From assembly GCA_964602415.1 (NCBI GenBank), contig CAZRQL010000002.1, positions 124,001-188,000 on the forward strand: a stretch of DNA of 64,000 nt, read 5' to 3'. The notes under the pieces were generated by a model. That model did no database searches. It was not told the DNA's origin and worked only from the letters and a program-made list of their open reading frames with translations. Source of the stretch: CAZRQL01 sp964602415. GTDB lineage: Bacteria > Bacteroidota > Bacteroidia > Cytophagales > Flammeovirgaceae. This document shows, in pieces, positions 45,087 to 54,266 of this stretch. Numbering within the stretch: position 1 is the stretch's first letter; each line of letters starts with the position of its first letter. Both the position numbers and the translations under genes were made by a program.

Positions 45087-46616
45087 TTAAAACTTAAATC
45101 TGAGAGAACCTCCGGCAATAGAAATAACAGAGCCATTGCCAATAGAAGCAATAAAAGAAGAAATATCTTGAGTAGCCAAGCCTGCTTCCCACCAACCTTT
45201 TCGGGCTATGTAGGTAACTCCTATCGGTATATTAACCTTGCTGCTTGCGGCACTTAATATATTAAAACCACTTGATATTTTAAAGGATTTGAATAAGCGG
45301 TAGTCTCCGCCAAAAGCCCAAATAGGCTGTAAAATGTTGCCTGACAAGCTATTGAGCGGGATGGCAATATCAAACCCTATGTGAAAAAGTTGATAGTATT
45401 CATAACTTGCCCCAAAACGAGCTATGGTAGGCAAGCCTATCACCCTACTTCTCTCTCTATCAAAGCGAAACGGAGAACCGCCCCCAACAAAGCTAAAAGT
45501 CTCAGGAGATGCCCTAAGCAAATTGTAGTCATTGAGCCCAACGCCCTGAAAAGCAGTTAGGCTATCATTTCTGATGCTATATGTATCAGATGACCAATTG
45601 ATTGAGCCAAGGTTATTTATGGCAGCAGCTAAATTGATACGTCTTTTGATATTCATGGTAATTCCAAAGTCCAAACCGTAGCCTTGCCCCACCGGCTGAG
45701 GAACAACTAATTTTTCCAATTGGCTGGCAGATTTGGGTCTGGAGGTGGAATTGTCAACACTCAGACCAAAAGAAGGCGATAAAGCGACATCAGACTGAGT
45801 AAATCGATTGTTTTCTGACTCAATCCCAATAAGTACGTAACCCAACATGTATTTTACCCCTACCCCTGCATAAAGTGAAAAATTGTAAGAGTCAATTAAT
45901 TGTGCGCCGAAAGCAACATTAAATTCTCTTATCCAAGAACTTGTAACCCTTGTGCCGTTGAGGGCTTGCGAAAAACTCAAAGGTGTGCCCAACGTATCAT
46001 TAGACCTAAAAAATCCTCCTATGACTCGTTCTTGAAACTCATTTGACCAGACTGTGTCAGGGTTGAAAAACCTTGGATTGACGATGGTATCGTTGCGTCC
46101 ATCTCCATTGAGCACCAAATTGGGAAAATAAGAAGAATTGGATCCCAGAAATACTAAATCCGCCACAGGACGCGAAAGCCGCACAGACAACTGAGTCCTA
46201 TCTCTTATATTGAAAGCGATGCCAATTTTTGATTTTTTAAAGATATGATGCGCACCTATCCACATGTAATCTGTTGAGGCTCTGAAGGTTTTATCGGCAA
46301 ACTTTTTAGCTGCTTCCGCTTTTTGCGCATAGTTAAATTCTTCTTTTTGTTGCCTTGTCATAGAGTTGTAAAGCTCATACCCATTGAGTGTTTCCGAGGA
46401 GAGTGTAAGGTTGTATTCAAAAAATCCCAATGTGTATTTTGGGTCTCTGAAACTTTTTTGAATACCCAAATTCGCAGGATTGATACCTATACACTGATAG
46501 TCAGTAACAAAGGTAGTAGCTACTCCTCCCCTACCCGTTGCCGTAAAAGCACTTTGGTCTAATTGGGCGTAGGTGAATCCTGAACTGAGGAGCAACAATA
46601 TTAATAGTCTAATCAT
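45087..46616 (-). CDS. DUF5723-like outer-membrane beta-barrel protein
   Basis: An outer-membrane protein of 509 residues from ATG 46616 (MIRLLILLLLSSGFTYAQ is the signal peptide; an ATG at 46649 adds residues before it). The pattern is that of DUF5723/PorV-like barrels of Bacteroidota: an early FVTDYQCIGINPANLG, long amphipathic strands and a final strand SIAGGSLRFKF ending in Phe. It lies 23 bases upstream of the TPR-CHAT gene on the same strand. It may serve as an anchor or shuttle for secreted proteins; the link to the protease is inferred from position. Confidence 0.75.
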   Translation of the reverse strand: MIRLLILLLLSSGFTYAQLDQSAFTATGRGGVATTFVTDYQCIGINPANLGIQKSFRDPKYTLGFFEYNLTLSSETLNGYELYNSMTRQQKEEFNYAQKAEAAKKFADKTFRASTDYMWIGAHHIFKKSKIGIAFNIRDRTQLSVRLSRPVADLVFLGSNSSYFPNLVLNGDGRNDTIVNPRFFNPDTVWSNEFQERVIGGFFRSNDTLGTPLSFSQALNGTRVTSSWIREFNVAFGAQLIDSYNFSLYAGVGVKYMLGYVLIGIESENNRFTQSDVALSPSFGLSVDNSTSRPKSASQLEKLVVPQPVGQGYGLDFGITMNIKRRINLAAAINNLGSINWSSDTYSIRNDSLTAFQGVGLNDYNLLRASPETFSFVGGGSPFRFDRERSRVIGLPTIARFGASYEYYQLFHIGFDIAIPLNSLSGNILQPIWAFGGDYRLFKSFKISSGFNILSAASSKVNIPIGVTYIARKGWWEAGLATQDISSFIASIGNGSVISIAGGSLRFKF

Positions 46617-46721
46617 AAGCCTTATAGGTATGTATATTGGCGTTCGCAAAGTAACTGCAAAAAAATAGAAGTAATGAATTTTTCCTTACCACAAAAACGA
46701 ATTTCTTTTTATTTAAGATAC

Positions 46722-46756
46722 AAAAAAACCTAATTTCTGTGTGGAAATTAGGTTTT
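46722..46756 (-). terminator. Terminator of the ATP-grasp gene
   Basis: A perfect 13-bp stem, AAAACCTAATTTC / GAAATTAGGTTTT, with a six-base loop; read leftward it ends in seven T. It also isolates the DUF5723 cluster from upstream transcription. Confidence 0.85.
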
Positions 46757-46782
46757 ACCCTTGAGTAAAAAACTTACTCAAA

Positions 46783-47748
46783 CTAAGCTATAATGTCTTT
46801 GGCTACTGCCTGCTGCATAAATTTGCCCCAAGTAAGGTTAATTTTACCTTCCTCTTGGTTGTTTGCTCTTTCTATGAGCATCTCGGCTGCATTTTGGAGT
46901 ACCCAAGCAAAATTCACTTCTCCGACAGAAAAACTATCCGCATCGGGGGCTGGATTCCAAAAATCAATCGGATAGAGCGTACCATCTGCCGTTACGGCTA
47001 TTTCAACCGTATTGAAATCATAGCCAAGGTACTCATTGATTTTGAAGACACAGTCGTGGAGACGCTGGTACATAGTCGGCTCAATGGCATCGCCATTTTT
47101 GATGTACCGGTTGAAAAAGTCATTGCGAGGCTCATATTGCATGATGTGTATGCGGTTGCCCCCTATGCAATAGCAGCGATAGTAAGTTTCAAAATCAACG
47201 GCTGCTTGCATCATCATCACATTTTGGCCTGTTTGGGCTAAAGCGTGCCAAAGGTCTTCGCGGGTATTGACTTTAAAAACATCTTTCCAGCCACCTCCGG
47301 CATAAGGTTTTACAAAAGCCGGGAAACCCACATAATCAAAAATTTCTTCCCACTTGAGAGGAGAAGCTAAATTTCTAAAAGAAGAAGGCTCAGTATTGTC
47401 AGGGCGTTCGTAAGAAGGCAAAAGCACCGTACGAGGCATAGAAAAATCGCCTCCTATTTTATGCATTAAGCAGTTATTGAAGAATTTTTCATCGCAACTC
47501 CACCAGAAGGGGTTGTTTGCTACCGCCGTACCACATAAAGCCGCGTTCTTCAAATAAGAACGATAAAAAGGTACATCGTGAGAAATCCTATCCAAAATGA
47601 CAGCGTACTCAGTGGGTTCTGCTTGTATGACTTTATTAATATTAACTAACTCAGCAACAATTCCTTCAGGTTTCATGGAGTTAATTTTCTCAATCAAGGC
47701 AGGTGGAAAAGTGTTTTCCTTGCCGTGCAAAATACCTATTTTCTTCAT
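46783..47748 (-). CDS. ATP-grasp domain protein (carboxylate-amine ligase-like)
   Basis: A soluble protein of 321 residues with the three ATP-grasp parts: an N-terminal domain (VILDRISHDVPFYRSYLK), the ATP-binding lobe with GFPAFVKPYAGGGWKDV, and a metal-site lobe with YDFNTVEIAVTADGTLYPIDFWNPAPD. Enzymes of this fold join a carboxylate to an amine or thiol through an acyl phosphate. The substrate is not clear and there is no biosynthetic neighbour. It is a single gene with its own promoter (TACTTTTG) and terminator. Confidence 0.82.
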   Translation of the reverse strand: MKKIGILHGKENTFPPALIEKINSMKPEGIVAELVNINKVIQAEPTEYAVILDRISHDVPFYRSYLKNAALCGTAVANNPFWWSCDEKFFNNCLMHKIGGDFSMPRTVLLPSYERPDNTEPSSFRNLASPLKWEEIFDYVGFPAFVKPYAGGGWKDVFKVNTREDLWHALAQTGQNVMMMQAAVDFETYYRCYCIGGNRIHIMQYEPRNDFFNRYIKNGDAIEPTMYQRLHDCVFKINEYLGYDFNTVEIAVTADGTLYPIDFWNPAPDADSFSVGEVNFAWVLQNAAEMLIERANNQEEGKINLTWGKFMQQAVAKDIIA

Positions 47749-47766
47749 GTGTCAAGTGCTTTCGCT

Positions 47767-47797
47767 CAAAAGTAAGAACCAATTTTGAGTTCTGCAA
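47767..47797 (-). promoter_or_regulatory. Promoter of the ATP-grasp gene
   Basis: On the minus strand TTG (47795-47797), a 20-base spacer and TACTTTTG (47767-47774) fit the Bacteroidota consensus, 18 bases before the ATG. Confidence 0.55.
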
Positions 47798-47956
47798 GGA
47801 TTTGCGTGATATTTTGTAAAGAATTTTTGAAATAAAATCCATGGGCTTAAATGAAGTTTAAAATCTACTCAAACCCATTTGCACACTAAATTTTAGCACC
47901 AAATTTGGATTTAAATTTGTGCGCCGGAGTATAATTTTGAAGCAATTATTTGGTGT

Positions 47957-48703
47957 ATGCGTTTTTCGATTTCAATGATTTTGTTCTTGTTTGGTGGGAT
48001 TGCCGGAGATATTTCGCTTATCAACAAACAGATAGCCTTGGCGCAAAAAGCAATTGCCGATGGCAATTATACAGAGGCCTTGAAGGCTTACCAAAACCTG
48101 TATCACCAGCAAAAATACCAAACCCCAGAAGTGATCATAAACTACGCTCACTGTTACTATGAGTCGGCAAACTTGGATTCGGCATTTTATTATTACCAGC
48201 AACTCCAACAATCAAACCACCAAGCCATCAAAAGCATAGCCCAACAACAAATGGGCAACATCGAATTGCAAAAAGGCAATATGAAAGAGGCTTTGGAATT
48301 TTACAAAAACGCTTTGCGTACCGACCCTAACAACGAGCAAGCCCGATACAATTACGAATACCTCAAAAAACAACAAGAGCAGCAAAAAGACAAACAAAAA
48401 AATCAAGACAAAGACAAACAGGACAAAAAAGAAGAATCTCAAGAGTCCGAAAAAGACAAACAACAAAAGAATGAGTCTCAAAAAGACTCAAAACAAGAAG
48501 ATCAGCAATCAAAACCAAAAAATGAAAACCAAGACAAAAAAGAGGATAAAAAATCTAAAGCAGAGCGTTTTGAGCAAATCCAAATTAGTCCCGAGCAAGC
48601 TAAGATAATTATGGATGCTTTGAAAAACAACGAGTTGAAGTATTTCCAGAGCATAAAGAAAAAGCCATTGACCAAACCTGACAAAACCAAACCCGACTGG
48701 TAA
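47957..48703 (+). CDS. BatC-like TPR protein with charged low-complexity tail
   Basis: A protein of 248 residues. It has a short N-terminal hydrophobic segment (signal or anchor), two or three TPR units (NYTEALKAYQNLYHQ, GNMKEALEFYKNALRTDPNN), then a Lys/Gln/Glu/Asp-rich stretch (about 135-205), and a C-terminal motif EQIQISPEQAKIIMDALKNNE typical of Bacteroidota BatC proteins. Bat proteins were linked to aerotolerance, and their biochemical role is open. The other bat genes are absent here, so it is a detached member. TAATTTTG (47932-47939) is the likely -7 box. The next gene follows after three bases. Confidence 0.7.
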   Translation: MRFSISMILFLFGGIAGDISLINKQIALAQKAIADGNYTEALKAYQNLYHQQKYQTPEVIINYAHCYYESANLDSAFYYYQQLQQSNHQAIKSIAQQQMGNIELQKGNMKEALEFYKNALRTDPNNEQARYNYEYLKKQQEQQKDKQKNQDKDKQDKKEESQESEKDKQQKNESQKDSKQEDQQSKPKNENQDKKEDKKSKAERFEQIQISPEQAKIIMDALKNNELKYFQSIKKKPLTKPDKTKPDW

Positions 48704-48706
48704 ACC

Positions 48707-49267
48707 ATGCACAGTATAGAGCCTTTTTACTCTTGGCAGAAGTTCTACAATCCTTATGAAGACCCTCGTCTGCCTTTTTTTGGACACAAACCCGACTACG
48801 ACCAATACACCAACGAAGTGTACGGATATTATCTACATCCAGACTGGGATTTTATAGGCTCGGAAACATTGTATATCAAGGTTTTATATGTTGGTTACGA
48901 AGCTCATTTTGCAGTCATCGAATTGATTGGGGAATGGAACGACACCCTGCACAACGATATAATGTACCTCAAACGCAAAGTGGTTGACCCGCTTTTAAAC
49001 AGTGGTGTGGACAAGTTTGTGCTGATAGGTGAAAACATACTGAATTTTCATGGAAGTGATGACTGTTATTATGAGGAATGGGCTGAAGACATGGAATCTG
49101 ATGGCTGGATAATAGCTCTGAATTTCAGAGACTTTGTAAAAGCAGAACAAGAAAAATATAACATCGGACAATGGATGCAGTTCGTTGATTTGGCGGCATG
49201 GCGAACCCTCAAACCCGGACAGTTTCTACAAATCATAGAGACGTATCTGATGAGGTATCTGGAATAA
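48707..49267 (+). CDS. Conserved-looking hypothetical protein
   Basis: A soluble acidic protein of 186 residues without signal peptide or membrane segment. It contains many Tyr, Trp and Asp residues (FYNPYEDPRLPFFGHKPDYD; YVGYEAHFAVIELIGEW). I do not recognise a family. The start lies three bases after the BatC-like gene, so the two are probably co-expressed. It ends 10 bases before the convergent GH31 gene with no visible terminator. Confidence 0.7.
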   Translation: MHSIEPFYSWQKFYNPYEDPRLPFFGHKPDYDQYTNEVYGYYLHPDWDFIGSETLYIKVLYVGYEAHFAVIELIGEWNDTLHNDIMYLKRKVVDPLLNSGVDKFVLIGENILNFHGSDDCYYEEWAEDMESDGWIIALNFRDFVKAEQEKYNIGQWMQFVDLAAWRTLKPGQFLQIIETYLMRYLE

Positions 49268-49277
49268 AAAAATACAC

Positions 49278-51638
49278 TTAGAGCTTGATTGTCATTTCAT
49301 TATCACTCCAAGTAAATTCTTGCTTAAATACCCAAGGAATAGCCCCATAGCTATCAGGCTTTTGATAAAAAGGATCAAAATGACTGATGGGATCAAAAAA
49401 CCTAAAACCTTCTATTGGCTGGCCATTGGCTGCAAGGACACCATGAAAATAAATGCCTATTTTCTCATACCTCGATTTGAGCTTACCTTGGGTTTGTCCA
49501 ATAACAAGCGTTTCTTTTTCAGGCAAATAGCTTAGTTCGCGGATGCAATACCCACCGTTTTGGTGGTCAAAGCTATGCCCATCGTCTTCGTAGTACACAA
49601 ATTTCTTTGCCGTATTTCCCTGATAAACATGGATTTGAAGAGTTTTGTCTTCTGTGGATTGGCCAGTGTGGTCCACAGGCAATTGCAAGGTTAATATTGA
49701 ACTTGAAGCCACAAATACAGGCAATTTTTCAGGCGGACTTTCCCAAAAATATTCCTTATCACCTTGGAAAATAGAGTCATCATACAAACTGTACCAAAGC
49801 CCCTCTGGTAAAAAGACCTTGGTTATTTTTTGGATACTTTCTAAAGGACAAACCAGCAAAAATTCTCCTACAAAAAATTGATTTTGAAAGTCTTGACTGT
49901 ACGACTCTTTTTGATGAGGATAATAAAGTGCCATACTGCGCAGCACAGGTGTGCCCTTCTGCCAAGCCTGAGCAAAAAGACTGTACAAATAAGGCAACAT
50001 CCTATACCTAAATCGGATATAGTTTTTGGCAACCTCCTCGGCTTGTTCTCCATAACTCCAAGGCTCGCTGTCGCGGCTGTTGATCATGGTGTGCATCCTA
50101 AAAAAAGGAACAAAAGCGGCGGTAGAAATCCAGCGCATAAACAAATCAGAAGAAGATTCGCCTACAAAGCCCCCCACATCAAAGCCACAAAAACTTACCC
50201 CGCTCATATTCAGACTGACAACAAGCCTAACACCGAGCAAAAAATGCTCATCGTAGGCTACATTGTCGCCCGTCCAAAGTGCAGCCCATTGTTGTATGCC
50301 CGCAAAGCCTGACCGAGACAAAACAAAAGGCCTCTGGCCTGAAAGTGCTTTTTGAGCCGCCAAGTAGGTGGCTTTGGCCATATTATAGCCATACAGATTG
50401 TGGACTTCTTTGTGGGTATGTGTACCTGTTTTTAGCCTGTGAATGAGTATCTTAGGGACAGTTTGTCCCCAGACAGCAGGCTCGTTCATGTCATTCCAAA
50501 AACCGGAAATCCCCTCTGCCACCAAAGTAGGAAAAAAACTCGCCCACCAACCGTCTGCTGCCTCATGGCCAAAATCAGGAAAATGACACAAGCCCGGCCA
50601 AACTCCGGCCAAATAAGGCTCGCCGTCGGGGTATTTGACAAAAATATCCCGGGTAAGTCCCGTTTCATAAGGCTTGTAGCCCTCCTCTTTTTTTATGCCC
50701 GGATCTAAAATAGCGACAGTCCTAAAGCCCATAGATTTCAGATCTGAATTGAGCTTTTCGGGATGAGGGAAACGATTTTTGTCCCAAGTAAATACCTTGT
50801 AAGCGTCCATGTAGTGAATGTCATAATACAATACATCGCAAGGAATCTTGCGGTCTCTAAAGTGTTTGGCAACTGCTCTGACTTCATTTTCAGGGTAATA
50901 GCTGTACCTACACTGCTGAAACCCCAGACTCCAAAGCGGCGGCAGGTAAGGCCGCCCCGTCAGCCAAGTGTAATGTTCTATTACTTCAAAAAGGCTCTGT
51001 CCGCTGATATAAAAATAGTCCATCTCCCCACATTCCACTGAAAATGAGACAAATCGCTGATTAGAAGCCGCAAAGTCAAAAGTTGAACGAGTCGGTGAAG
51101 CCAAAAAAATCCCGTAAAAACCCTCCTTCACAATACCCATATAAAAAGGAATCGAAGCATAAAGCGGGTCGCTGTCAGTCTGATAGGCAAAATAGTCTTT
51201 GTTCCAATGCACAAAACTTGAGCCCCTGCGGTCTATGTTGCCTGTCTTTTCGCCCAAACCGACAAATCGCTCCGAGCCATGCAAACTTTTGTGGCAGATG
51301 GCTTCATCCCCCAGCCAAATCATGCCCAAATTAGGGTGGTCTTCATTGATGACAAGATTATTTAAGTCCTTGAAAATCAATTGTCCGTTTGACTTAAGAA
51401 GCGTGAGATTGAAGACATTTGTTTGAAAAGCAAAAAACTCGTCTGTCTCTACCACTTTAAGTTTTGGGTTTTCGGGACTCTCAGCGGGTTGATAAGCCGT
51501 ACCCATGTTTGGCTGCCTTGACCAAACAACCCTGACAATGTGCGAAGTATAAAATTGCAATTTGAGCTTAGCGTTCTCGAACTCAAACTCCTGTAAAGAA
51601 AGAGCAGATTTAAAACTACCGGGAAAAATAGGCTGCAT
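49278..51638 (-). CDS. Glycoside hydrolase family 31 (alpha-glucosidase type)
   Basis: An enzyme of 786 residues that hydrolyses alpha-linked glucosides or xylosides with retention. It has the N-terminal beta-sandwich, the catalytic barrel with PLWSLGFQQCRYSYYPENEV, YDIHYMDAYKVFTWDKNRFPHPEKL, and the nucleophile motif GFWNDMNEPAVW. Later come FVLSRSGFAGIQQWAALWTGDN, FCGFDVGGF (acid/base region) and MRWISTAAFVPFFRMHT. There is no signal peptide, so it should be cytoplasmic and act on imported maltodextrin-like sugars. No sugar-uptake genes are adjacent. Confidence 0.93.
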   Translation of the reverse strand: MQPIFPGSFKSALSLQEFEFENAKLKLQFYTSHIVRVVWSRQPNMGTAYQPAESPENPKLKVVETDEFFAFQTNVFNLTLLKSNGQLIFKDLNNLVINEDHPNLGMIWLGDEAICHKSLHGSERFVGLGEKTGNIDRRGSSFVHWNKDYFAYQTDSDPLYASIPFYMGIVKEGFYGIFLASPTRSTFDFAASNQRFVSFSVECGEMDYFYISGQSLFEVIEHYTWLTGRPYLPPLWSLGFQQCRYSYYPENEVRAVAKHFRDRKIPCDVLYYDIHYMDAYKVFTWDKNRFPHPEKLNSDLKSMGFRTVAILDPGIKKEEGYKPYETGLTRDIFVKYPDGEPYLAGVWPGLCHFPDFGHEAADGWWASFFPTLVAEGISGFWNDMNEPAVWGQTVPKILIHRLKTGTHTHKEVHNLYGYNMAKATYLAAQKALSGQRPFVLSRSGFAGIQQWAALWTGDNVAYDEHFLLGVRLVVSLNMSGVSFCGFDVGGFVGESSSDLFMRWISTAAFVPFFRMHTMINSRDSEPWSYGEQAEEVAKNYIRFRYRMLPYLYSLFAQAWQKGTPVLRSMALYYPHQKESYSQDFQNQFFVGEFLLVCPLESIQKITKVFLPEGLWYSLYDDSIFQGDKEYFWESPPEKLPVFVASSSILTLQLPVDHTGQSTEDKTLQIHVYQGNTAKKFVYYEDDGHSFDHQNGGYCIRELSYLPEKETLVIGQTQGKLKSRYEKIGIYFHGVLAANGQPIEGFRFFDPISHFDPFYQKPDSYGAIPWVFKQEFTWSDNEMTIKL

Positions 51639-52132
51639 AATTGAGAGATTTATCGAAGAAAAATGTTGCCTTGTCGAAGCAAGTAAAAAAGTAACAATTT
51701 GAAAAAATCATGTCCGTTAATTGTGCATGGCAATATAAAGTTGTCAATACTGGTGGTAAATATCACGGATTATTTGGTTTAATTGTTAGCATAGATCCTG
51801 TTTCCTCTGGGAACAGGCTCTTTTGTTTTTGGTCTGTTTGAAAACAGACCCTACAAACACACCCCAAAAAGCGCATCAGTGCGCTAAAAAATTTCATATA
51901 TTGTTGCTCAGCGGGATTTGATGTCAGCAAAACAAAAAAAAAACAACTACGCAACTAAGCCGCATAAAAACAGGTCTATTACTGAGGTAAGAAAAACCGA
52001 TACGTTTTGTTTCAGACTTCATTTTCAGTTTTTTATCTTTTTTTTCTTTATATTTTTATTTACCAAAATCATTTCAGGCTGTATATTGCCAAAAATCTTT
52101 TAAGATTGTCGCAAAAATTAAATTGTTCATTT
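51639..52132. other. 494-base non-coding region with three hairpins
   Basis: The region lies between the divergent GH31 and FAS1 genes. It holds a weak promoter-like pair, TTTG (51698-51701) and TAATTGTG (51718-51725), and three hairpins: 51797-51817 (with T-tract), 51831-51850 (GGTCTGTTT / AAACAGACC) and 51870-51885 (AGCGCA / TGCGCT). The FAS1 gene promoter must lie near the right end, but no clear -7 box is seen. No coding sequence is convincing. Confidence 0.45.
51731..51830 (+). ncRNA. Candidate small RNA ending in an intrinsic terminator
   Basis: The hairpin CCTGTTTCC (51797-51805) / GGGAACAGG (51809-51817) is followed by CTCTTTTGTTTTT, a good rightward terminator with no gene in front of it on this strand. 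A weak promoter, TTTG-N16-TAATTGTG, ends at 51725. Together they would give an RNA of about 100 bases. I do not recognise a known RNA family. The call is tentative. Confidence 0.3.
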
Positions 52133-54109
52133 ATGATAAAAAGTAATTACACAAAAAGACTTATCCGTTTACTTATCAGTTCGTTTGCTCTGTGTGGAGT
52201 ACTGATGTTTGTGGCTTGTGAGTCAAAGAAAAAAGATGTCGCCCCAATTCCGGACGAAAAAGATGAGGGTAAAGAAAAACCGCTTTTTGAACAGACGATT
52301 GGCGAATACTTATCCAAACGCAACGAGTTCAGTTTATTGGTTTCACAATTGGAACGGTTCAAATTATTGGATGGGCTCAACGATACTTCAGCAGCCAAGA
52401 TTACTTTGTTTGCTCCCAATGATGGTGCCATCAATGCTTTTGTGTCCAGAAAAGGATTTGCTAGCACCGCAGAATTGTTGGCGGCTCTGGATGCAGGAAA
52501 ACTCAAGTATCACATACTCAATGGCTTGGTAGAGTCTTCTCAGATTACAAAAGGAAAAATAAATTCCTCAACAGGTCAAGTAATTTATACTCATTTGGGT
52601 GCAAACGGTTTGTATCTCAATGGGTCTTCTCGTGTGGTTTCTGCTGACATCAAGCTAAAAAATGGCATCATACACATTGTCAATGAAATGATTGAGCCTA
52701 TTGAGCCAAAAACCATTTTACAAGAACTTAAAGACAGGGGCAACTTCAAAAACTTCCTTGCTCTACTCCAAGAACTTGGCTTGGACTCACTGCTCAACGA
52801 GCCTTCCATTACCGGATACACAGTCTTTGCGCCCAACGATGTGGCTTTTGCCAAGTCAGCCTCTTACCTAAACTCACTGTCCTCCAACAAATTGAGGGAC
52901 GATGTAATCCGTTACCATATCCTCAATGAAACCAAGTTTACTTTTGAGTTCAGGGACAATAAAGTGCAGACCTTACATCAGCGCAATAAATCGGTTATCT
53001 TAAGAGACGGTGCTCCCAGCAGAGTAGATGATGTTGTTCTTAGGGGCGATAGCATAGACATATTTACAACCAATGGAGTGATACATATCCTGCCTGAAGT
53101 GTTGAGACCCGCTACTACAGTGGCAGATATATTGTTTTATGCCCCCAACTATAGTGATATGTACGAGGCTCTAAACCGGAGCGGGCTTTTGCAGGAAATA
53201 GATAATTCCAACTTTGTAACCTTGTTTGCTCTTAATAACCAGCAGGTTGCCGAAGGAACGACAGCCTTGGGCTACCCCGGCGGAATCAACGACCCCTTCT
53301 TGCGTCAGGATACCTTACTCAATGTCTTGCGCTACCATACCATTTTGGGTTCAAGGGTAGGCACCGGTAGTTTCTCCAATAAGTATTTCCAAATGAGCAA
53401 TGGGGCCTACATATACACCACCCGCAACGGAAACAATATTGACATAACGGATGCTTCCAGAGTAGGCACTGCCAAAATTGTAAGCTCCGAATCGGCTGTC
53501 AATGGAGTGGTTCACTTTATAGACAGAGGCTTAGAGCCGCCTCGAAAAACTATTTATGATGTGGTTCACGGTTCGCCCAACCATACGATTTTGGATAGTA
53601 TCATCACGTACAGCGAGGAGTTGGGACGAGCTACGAATCTAAAAACCATATTGAGCAACCGTGAAAATCGCTTCTTGTTCCCTGTGCCCTCAGATGCAAG
53701 TTTCAGAACTCTTTTTGGCCTATTGAAAGTAGGGCGCAATTCACTTAGCAGCGTGGACAGTGCAGTCTGGTACACCCAAAACAAAGGAACAAAAGAACTC
53801 GATACGCTCATTGATATTGTCAGGGGTATGCTTTTGCCGGCAAGCCCGGTATTGATAGAAAATTTGCCCGATGGGGTAAATAAGATAAGGTCTTTGCAGG
53901 GCTATGAAGTTACGCTCAACAACCGCATTTTGCAAGGCAACCGCGTTACTGAGATACAAGGCGAACTGGTGGGGCCTGCTTTCCGTCGGTCCGGTGGTCG
54001 CTTGGTATTGACTGTGCCACAAGGGACAAACTGGCAAACCCTCAACGGTATAATGATGCCTTTCCAAAACGAAGCCATCCCGGTTACGATTTATCCTTTC
54101 TGGAGATAG
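52133..54109 (+). CDS. Fasciclin (FAS1) multi-domain lipoprotein
   Basis: A predicted surface or periplasmic lipoprotein of 658 residues from ATG 52133 (MIKSNYTKRLIRLL). An upstream start at 52007 would put 42 residues before the signal peptide. The lipobox is MFVAC near residue 28. Four FAS1-type units follow at about 50-195, 195-330, 330-475 and 475-640. The first three carry the H1/H2 boxes, such as KITLFAPNDGAINAF, GYTVFAPNDVAFAK, NGIIHIVNEMIEP and NGVVHFIDRGLEP. FAS1 domains mediate adhesion. The last unit is the most divergent. The gene is single and ends in a terminator. Confidence 0.88.
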   Translation: MIKSNYTKRLIRLLISSFALCGVLMFVACESKKKDVAPIPDEKDEGKEKPLFEQTIGEYLSKRNEFSLLVSQLERFKLLDGLNDTSAAKITLFAPNDGAINAFVSRKGFASTAELLAALDAGKLKYHILNGLVESSQITKGKINSSTGQVIYTHLGANGLYLNGSSRVVSADIKLKNGIIHIVNEMIEPIEPKTILQELKDRGNFKNFLALLQELGLDSLLNEPSITGYTVFAPNDVAFAKSASYLNSLSSNKLRDDVIRYHILNETKFTFEFRDNKVQTLHQRNKSVILRDGAPSRVDDVVLRGDSIDIFTTNGVIHILPEVLRPATTVADILFYAPNYSDMYEALNRSGLLQEIDNSNFVTLFALNNQQVAEGTTALGYPGGINDPFLRQDTLLNVLRYHTILGSRVGTGSFSNKYFQMSNGAYIYTTRNGNNIDITDASRVGTAKIVSSESAVNGVVHFIDRGLEPPRKTIYDVVHGSPNHTILDSIITYSEELGRATNLKTILSNRENRFLFPVPSDASFRTLFGLLKVGRNSLSSVDSAVWYTQNKGTKELDTLIDIVRGMLLPASPVLIENLPDGVNKIRSLQGYEVTLNNRILQGNRVTEIQGELVGPAFRRSGGRLVLTVPQGTNWQTLNGIMMPFQNEAIPVTIYPFWR

Positions 54110-54127
54110 TTCAAAATGAACATTCAA

Positions 54128-54162
54128 AAAAAGCCTCTGAAATTCGATTTCAGGGGCTTTTT
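54128..54162 (+). terminator. Terminator of the FAS1 gene
   Basis: A 16-bp stem with one G-T pair, AAAAAGCCTCTGAAAT / ATTTCAGGGGCTTTTT, has loop TCG, and the T-tract forms the right arm. Confidence 0.85.
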
Positions 54163-54266
54163 ATTTAGAAAACCACTCAAAAAGATTCGTGAATCAGATT
54201 TGATTTCAAACTTGACATGAGAGTGTTTTGGAAAAGTGTGATTAATTTTCGGCCACTTTTGAGTCT

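Noticed and set aside
52007..52132. Longer start of the FAS1 lipoprotein
   Set aside because: It would put 42 hydrophobic residues before a normal lipoprotein signal peptide.
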